From: Thoreauomyces humboldtii
Taxonomy: Eukaryota > Chytridiomycota > Chytridiomycetes > Spizellomycetales > Powellomycetaceae
NCBI GenBank assembly: GCA_027596035.1
Contig: JADGJA010000245.1
Location: forward strand, 1-12,158
Reading direction: 5' to 3'
Length of the DNA: 12,158 bases
The translations under genes were made by a program, and so were the position numbers. The notes beneath the pieces are model-generated. The model had not been told where the DNA came from, did no database searches, and saw only the letters and a list, made by a program, of their open reading frames with translations. Each line of letters opens with the position of its first letter. Position 1 is the first letter of the stretch. Shown in pieces: positions 7,644 to 12,158 of the stretch.

Positions 7644-10530
7644 ATGGGACGAAGAAGGACGAAGGTTCGTCCTTCGATCTTTGAGAGCCTTTCCATCCCG
7701 AACGTCTCCAACAAGGAGGGCCGCAAGAAGGAGAAGGACGCCTTTGATGAGGACGGAAACTTCAAGTCCGACCTGCCCACCTCCATGTCCGCCTCCATCG
7801 ACGACGAGGGCCTTCCCACGCTCCTGGGAACGGCCGACAAAAACCCCGGAATGAACAGTCGAACGGACGTGGCGACGAAGGAGGAGGGTCCCCCTTCGAA
7901 CGCATCCTCCTCCACGTCACCTGCCGATCCCACCTCGAACCAGGTCAGCGAGTTCCCGTTCCACGCCCCTCCGAGCATCGTGATTCCAAGTGCTGGCATC
8001 ACGCTGAGTCCGAAGCCCATGGAACACGACATGGCACCCGGAACGAGCACCGAGGAGGAGTTCATAGAAGGGGAGATCGAGAGCGAGCTCCTGGCAGAGG
8101 AACGCAGGGAGTCGGCGCTACGTCGGAAAAAGAAGAAGGCCATGAGCGTCGGTTCCGGCAGCTCGGCGGGACCCGCCGTGGCCGTACGGCGCAACCGCTG
8201 GTGGGCTTTGGTGGGCATGGGAAGGACAAAGAGTCTTCTCTGGATCTTCCTCCGGTGGCCACTTCTTGTAAGTTGAACGACCCACGGCAGATTTCCGACA
8301 GCGATTCTCATGCACGTTCTCATGTTCCGCAGATCACGTTTGTCATCTTCATGTCGGTGGATCTCACTTGCTACATAGCAGTCAGGCAGTGGGTTCGTTG
8401 GTACGAATGGGCAATCACATGGCGCGGAAAGCGACGACTTCTTCGACAGGATCTGAACAATGCTACGAATTATGAGGTATGGGACTGTATCGACATTTTC
8501 GGCATTTCCTTTCATGGCCTTGCACACGACACGCCCTCAACACGCTCACCATATGCGGCAAAACTAGATGTACAAGGGAGCGGCAAGGAAGCTCGATGAA
8601 TTCCTAGGAAATGGCGAGTGGAAGACCGATGAACCCTGCGCCTACTACGACGTGGACCTCGTTCATCGGACCGTTCGACGGCTTCGAAGGCATAGACAAA
8701 CCATCACCAACGCGCTCAAACGCGCCGGACCCAAAGATTCGGCCGTAGACAATGCCACTCGCGCTGTTGCCACGCGCGACATCATGAAGATCTTGCAGCA
8801 CGGCGCATCAAAGCACAACTTTGGCGGCGTCGAGAACGAGGCACTTTACAGTCACACTTACCTCGGAACGAAGAAACTCGTCGAGGAGTACTACACCGAA
8901 GTCTGCTCGAGCCTCGAGACCCTGGCGGAATCGAAGGATCTCACACCGGACGAAAAGTACGATTTCTTCAAAAAGACCGCTCACAACTACGGACGAACGG
9001 CACTCTGTCTGAGCGGCGGCGCCAGTCTGGGATACTACCACGTCGGCGTCGTGAAAGCCCTGTTCGAGGAAAAGATGCTGCCGACCATCATAACGGGAAC
9101 GTCGGCGGGAAGTCTCATCGCCGCCATCATCTGCTGCCGAACGGACGAGGAACTCGAATCAGAGGTCTTTGTTCCATCCATCCACAAACTCCTCACCGCC
9201 TGCGACGTGACATACTGGGAACGATTCAAGCGCATGTACAGGACCGGCGCCATGTTCGACCACAGGGAATGGTATCAGAAGATGATACTGGCGACGAAAG
9301 GTCCCCTCACGTTCCTCGAAGCCTATCAAAGGACGGGACGGGTTCTGAACGTGGCCATCGTTCCCGACGAACCTCACTCTCCGTTCAAACTCTGCAACTA
9401 CATCACAACTCCTCACGTCGTCGTTGCCACGGCAGTCATGGCTTCCTCCGCCGTGCCGGGCATCCTCAACCCCGTAGAACTCCTCATGAAGTTGGAGAAC
9501 AGCGATCAGCTTGTTCCGTTCCATGGATCCGGACGCAAGTGGAGGGACGGAAGCTTGATGATGGACATTCCCGAGAGAGAGTTGCACAGGCTTTGGAACG
9601 TCAACTTCACCATCGTTTCACAAGTGAATCCACACATCGTCCTGTTCTTCTTCGATAGAAGGGGATCTCCCGGCTCTCCGACCGCTCATCGTCACGGAGA
9701 AGGATGGTAGGGGAAAAAAAGCACAAAAATGATGCCCAGTTCTCAGAACTTATTCATCTTTGCTTTATTCGCTATATAGGCGAGGAGGCTTCATCGCATC
9801 AGCGCTAGTGCACCACTTCAAGCTCGACCTCCAGAAATGGATGTCACTCCTCAAAGACTTCGAACTACTGCCGCGAGTCCTCGGGACCGACGTGTCGGAC
9901 GTCTTCCTCCAACGTTTCGAAGGGTCCGTCACCATCGTGCCTCGACCCACCTTGCTCGACTACAAGATGATCCTGACGGACCCGACCAACGAACGCATGC
10001 AGAACTACATCAACCGAGGGGAGGCTCGCGCGTGGCCCAAGCTCCACATGATCCGGAACAGGATGAGCGTGGAGAAGACGCTGGCCAGGTGCAGGAAGGT
10101 CGCCAGCGACGCCGGTGGCGGGAACGGATCCAACGGCGGTGGTGGAGAGAAGCTGCATAGAAACAGCGTCGGGAGTCTGTACGGGGAGCAGAGGGGTGGA
10201 CCTCCTTCCACGACCACCACGATGACGGGAGCGCAGTCGAAGGCGATGGCGAGGAGGTCGAACAGGTACAGCAACGCCTGGAACGCCGCATCTCAGAGGA
10301 GTCCGAGGTGGATCTCGGAAATGGATCTCCTGTCCCCGTCCCTGACCGAGGAGACGGATAGGACCGTCGATGCCATGGAGGTCGATCGCAAGGAGGACGC
10401 TGATGATGATGATGATGAAGAGGGTGGTGGAGATGTCGAGGAGGACGACGAGGAGGAGGGATCCGTCACTGCGGAGTCTCTCGTCGCCACGGCCGTCGGT
10501 GCTTTGAACGGAGTCGTTGGAACGACCTAA
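7644..10530 (+). CDS. Patatin-like triacylglycerol lipase with DUF3336 (Tgl3/4/5 type), four exons, 885 aa
   Basis: Enzymes of this family hydrolyse triacylglycerol on lipid droplets, and some also have lysophospholipid acyltransferase or phospholipase activity. Exons are 7644-8267, 8333-8476, 8568-9706 and 9780-10530; introns are 65, 91 and 73 bp, all GT-AG with compatible phases (the Trp636 codon is split). Residues 1-195 are a Ser/Pro/charged extension. Residues about 196-225 form a hydrophobic stretch (WIFLRWPLLITFVIFM) that may insert into the droplet surface. DUF3336 follows (LGNGEWKTDEPCAYYDVDL). The patatin core has the oxyanion loop GGASLG at 406-411, the nucleophile elbow GTSAG with Ser435, and Asp583 in DGS, which complete the Ser-Asp dyad. 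Conserved IVSQVNPH and RFEGSVTI follow. An acidic tract lies at about residues 839-860. The gene looks complete and functional; which Tgl paralogue it matches is not settled. Confidence 0.95.
7654..7675 (+). repeat. Short perfect hairpin at the start of the lipase coding region
   Basis: Two 10-bp arms, gaaggacgaa at 7654-7663 and ttcgtccttc at 7666-7675, are exact reverse complements with a 2-nt loop. They lie 10 bases after the ATG. In RNA this would be a tight stem close to the start codon; any effect on translation is inference. Confidence 0.6.
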
Positions 10531-10591
10531 TGGTGTGTACTTTATTTCTGACTTTCTTTTTTCTTCAATACCAAGTTTCGATGATATCATA

Positions 10592-10597
10592 AATAAA
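10592..10597 (+). terminator. Polyadenylation signal AATAAA for the lipase gene
   Basis: A canonical AATAAA lies 61 nt after the lipase TAA, in an A/T-rich stretch. It would place the transcript end just before or inside the inverted repeat that starts at 10617. Confidence 0.55.
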
Positions 10598-10616
10598 GTC
10601 TCGGAAGGAAAGAAAA

Positions 10617-10749
10617 GGAGTCCTTGTCATAGAAGACCTATCGACCGGTTGACTAAGCCATTAGCACCACCTGCGATGGGGCCGGGCTATGGCGGTCGAG
10701 GCTAATGGCTTAGTCAACCGGTCGATAGGTCTTCTATGACGAGGATTCC
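10617..10749. repeat. Long inverted repeat (49-bp arms, 35-nt loop), foldback or MITE-like
   Basis: The 40 bp at 10626-10665 are the exact reverse complement of 10701-10740. The arms extend outward to 10617 and 10749 with two mismatches. The central 35 nt (10666-10700) is GC-rich and unpaired. The arms carry TCGACCGGTT near their middle. I see no coding capacity and no clear target-site duplication. It could be a small foldback element, a hairpin RNA source in the lipase 3' region, or an amplification fold-back artefact. The outer mismatches argue against a pure artefact. Confidence 0.85.
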
Positions 10750-11112
10750 TCTATCGAAGCCGTCCACAATGGATCTCCTGGGCGGGGACACCGTTCACCG
10801 GATGACCTGTCGCAGGCAACCGCGAACTTCTTCGCGCGCGGCATCCGGGTCGGCGGACCTCGCAGATGACGCGCCGCTCCAAACTTTGGCACCTTCGCTG
10901 GAGGTACATGTAGACGCGTTGGAGACGAAGTGGTCGGGCGAGCGGCCTGCGTCGAGCGGCAGAAAGCGCAGACAGCAACGAGCAAGTTGCCAGGCATTGG
11001 CATGATAACTGATTTATTCTGCTCATTCTCTTTGAAGCTCTGCACTTGACGTATAACCTTTGTGTCCTCCGATAATGTCTGTCGCCTCCCCCTAGAGTTT
11101 AAAATACGGGAT
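10750..11112. other. Non-coding or unassigned stretch
   Basis: Both strands have short open frames here (for example 10736-11005 on plus), but they overlap each other, have no recognisable motif and no supporting splice signals. I assign nothing. Confidence 0.4.
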
Positions 11113-11598
11113 TTATTGTGTCCTGTCCCACTGGTCCCACTGTCCCACTGGTCGCCGATGGAGAGAACCTCGGCTCGGTGCCCCCTCTTCCGTTCTCTCT
11201 TCGTGGACTTCGCAACCAGAACTGGCTATCTTGATCCCTTTGTTTGCCGGCCCCGCGACAATCTCTTGCGTGGCAAGCGTCCGTGAGGTGACCGAGATGG
11301 CATCGGTCTGGAGAATCTGAAGTCCGGCCCTCTGCAGACTTTCGTGCTCGAGAGATTCCATGACTGTCCTGAACGATGGGGGCATGGCCCCCTCTTCCGT
11401 CCTCTCCTCGTGGACTTCGCAACCAGAACTGGCTATCTTGATCCTTTTGTATGCCGGCCCCGCAACAATCTCTTGCGTGGCAAGCGTCCGTGAGGTGACC
11501 GAGACGGCATCAGTCTGGAGAATCTGAAGTCCGGCTTTCTGCAGACTTTCGTGCTCGAGAGATCCCATGACTTTCCAGAACGTTTTGATCTGCGGCAA
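11113..11598 (-). CDS. Repeat-family protein fragment with two 69-residue tandem units
   Basis: The minus strand is open for about 160 codons, starting from a non-ATG edge; the first ATG is at 11568. It reads two near-identical units of SLEHESLQ(K/R)AGLQILQTDA, then VTSRTLATQEIVAGPA and IKIASSGCEVHEERTEEG. Substitutions between the units are often third-position or conservative (Val/Ile, Lys/Arg), consistent with coding constraint after duplication. Upstream on the same strand (11788-11650) is more coding-like sequence (CEDWRDSLSKQLREFPPAEE), possibly an earlier exon. There is no match to a named family. The frame loses repeat similarity after about 11178 and ends at 11113. Confidence 0.42.
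   Translation of the reverse strand: MPQIKTFWKVMGSLEHESLQKAGLQILQTDAVSVTSRTLATQEIVAGPAYKRIKIASSGCEVHEERTEEGAMPPSFRTVMESLEHESLQRAGLQILQTDAISVTSRTLATQEIVAGPANKGIKIASSGCEVHEERTEEGAPSRGSLHRRPVGQWDQWDRTQ
11178..11591. repeat. 207-bp in-frame tandem duplication
   Basis: Bases from about 11178 and from about 11385 align at a constant 207-bp offset (for example tggacttcgcaaccagaact at 11204 and 11411) with scattered substitutions and no indels that I can see. 207 bp is 69 codons, so the minus-strand frame is kept. Confidence 0.85.
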
Positions 11599-11812
11599 GC
11601 ACTGCGAGAAGCAAGCGAGATGTCAGTTGGAGAATTGTAAGCAGCTTGGTCATAGGGTTATGAGCTTGCATACCGGTGCGCTGTGCAGGGAAAACAGGGT
11701 ACGTGCGACTCGAGCTTGAGATTGGGTCCTCTCCTCAGCTGGTGGGAATTCTCTCAGCTGCTTCGACAAGGAATCTCTCCAGTCCTCGCACGTGGGGTTT
11801 GACCGGCCTGAC

Positions 11813-12014
11813 TTGCGGGATTCCAGGATAAAGGAGCGCAGATTCTCCTGACCGATGCCAGGTCGCGAGAGCGTGAGGTCAGCTCGCGAGAGCGTGAGGT
11901 CACCACACGGACGCTTGTCATGCAAGATATTATCGCGGGGCCGGCAAACAAAAGGATCAAGAAGCACACCCTGGAGCTCAATTCCATCCGCTCCTTTATC
12001 CTGGAATCCCGCAA
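11813..12014. repeat. 150-bp segment bounded by perfect 26-bp inverted repeats, in flipped orientation
   Basis: Bases 11813-11838 (ttgcgggattccaggataaa and six more) are the exact reverse complement of 11989-12014. The enclosed 150 bp encodes, on the plus strand, AQILLTDARSREREVSS and then VMQDIIAGPANKRIKK, which is clearly related to the minus-strand repeat units at 11178-11591. A 21-bp tandem duplication (tcgcgagagcgtgaggtca at 11863 and 11884) sits inside. Confidence 0.8.
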
Positions 12015-12028
12015 ATTGGTCATAGGGT
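11841..12028 (+). pseudogene. Plus-strand fragment of the same repeat-family protein
   Basis: The plus-strand frame that includes GAQILLTDARS, REVTTRTLVMQDIIAGPANK and NSIRSFILESRK ends in TGA at 12026-12028. It corresponds to the unit AGLQILQTDA...VTSRTLATQEIVAGPANK of the minus-strand copies, but with an insertion of about 11 residues around the duplicated SREREV. Upstream, the frame meets a TGA near 11808-11810 and no start is evident, so this is a gene fragment in inverted orientation. Confidence 0.5.
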
Positions 12029-12158
12029 TATGAGCTTGCATACCGGTGCGCTGTGCAGGGAAAACAGGGTACGTGCGACTCGAGCTTGAGATTGGGTCCT
12101 CTCCTCAGCTGGTGGGAATTCTCTCAGCTGCTTCGACAAGGAATCTCTCCAGTCCTCG

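Larger units (their letters stand above)
11646..12158. repeat. Exact direct repeat at 370-bp spacing, truncated by the window end
   Basis: Bases 11646-11788 (143 bp) are identical to 12016-12158, with no mismatch. The second copy runs off the window, so the true length is unknown. The minus strand of each copy encodes the same peptide (EERTQSQARVARTLFSLHSA). The left junctions differ: gcagc precedes copy 1, and the right arm of the 26-bp inverted repeat directly abuts copy 2. Confidence 0.9.

Noticed and set aside
7322..8527. 401-codon open frame on the minus strand
   Set aside because: It is antisense to lipase exons 1-2, crosses their introns without splice logic, and its product is low-complexity Ser/Arg/Leu sequence; a codon-bias shadow.
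9865..10590. 241-codon minus-strand ORF
   Set aside because: Antisense to lipase exon 4, including the complement of its acidic tract; no motif.
10736..11005. 89-codon plus-strand ORF after the inverted repeat
   Set aside because: Starts inside the inverted-repeat arm, has no recognisable domain and overlaps competing minus-strand frames.
11113..12158. CRISPR-like array
   Set aside because: The repeats are long, few, coding-like and not separated by uniform unique spacers, and the genome is eukaryotic.
1..12158. tRNA or rRNA genes
   Set aside because: I saw no T-loop/anticodon arrangement or rRNA-like sequence by eye on either strand; this is not a substitute for a covariance-model scan.

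Overview
This window is nuclear DNA from a fungus. Three things point that way: protein-coding genes cut by many short GT-AG introns (59 to 162 bp where resolved), C- and G-rich third codon positions, and two recognisable fungal-type genes. Those are a heterotrimeric G-protein alpha subunit and a DUF3336-plus-patatin triacylglycerol lipase of the Tgl3/4/5 type. I cannot place the organism more finely from sequence alone.

Layout from left to right. Bases 1-385 probably hold the 3' end of an unrecognised gene, or possibly a spliced 5' leader of the next gene. Bases 457-1838 (+) are a complete five-exon G-alpha gene whose splice phases all agree, giving 354 residues. Bases 1872-4664 (-) carry a multi-exon gene of unknown function that is helical with a coiled-coil segment. 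It resolves cleanly from 4664 to 2554, except for one join near 4080. A further coding-looking stretch (2510-1872) may be its C-terminus or a separate gene converging on G-alpha. Bases 4907-5706 (+) encode a SLOG-superfamily Rossmann-like nucleotide-binding protein that has one intron and is broken by a one-base frame change near 5323. Bases 5774-6533 (-) encode a compact, apparently intact phosphoribosyltransferase with a clear PRPP-binding loop; it converges on the SLOG gene with 67 bp between the stop codons. Bases 6508-7332 (-) are an unrecognised Ala/Thr/Ser-rich ORF. Bases 7644-10530 (+) are the four-exon lipase gene (885 residues), which is complete and has its catalytic Ser, Asp and oxyanion loop.

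The last 1.6 kb is repeat-rich. A long near-perfect inverted repeat (49-bp arms, 35-nt loop) lies just after the lipase. Beyond about 11,170 is a repeat family that encodes a related peptide: a 207-bp in-frame tandem duplication on the minus strand, an exact direct repeat at 370-bp spacing that runs off the window, and a 150-bp segment flanked by perfect 26-bp inverted repeats. That segment reads in the opposite orientation to its neighbours. Inverting it in thought would restore one continuous minus-strand frame, which implies either a real inversion or an assembly or amplification chimera.

The G-alpha and lipase genes look like ordinary housekeeping or signalling genes. The block between them (about 1.9-7.3 kb) is the accessory part: unknown helical gene, SLOG gene, PRTase gene and unknown ORF. 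SLOG proteins bind or hydrolyse nucleotide-type ligands, and PRTases make or break ribose-phosphate-base bonds, so a neighbouring pair could act on a common nucleotide-derived molecule. This is inference only, and the frame break in the SLOG gene argues that this copy may be decaying.
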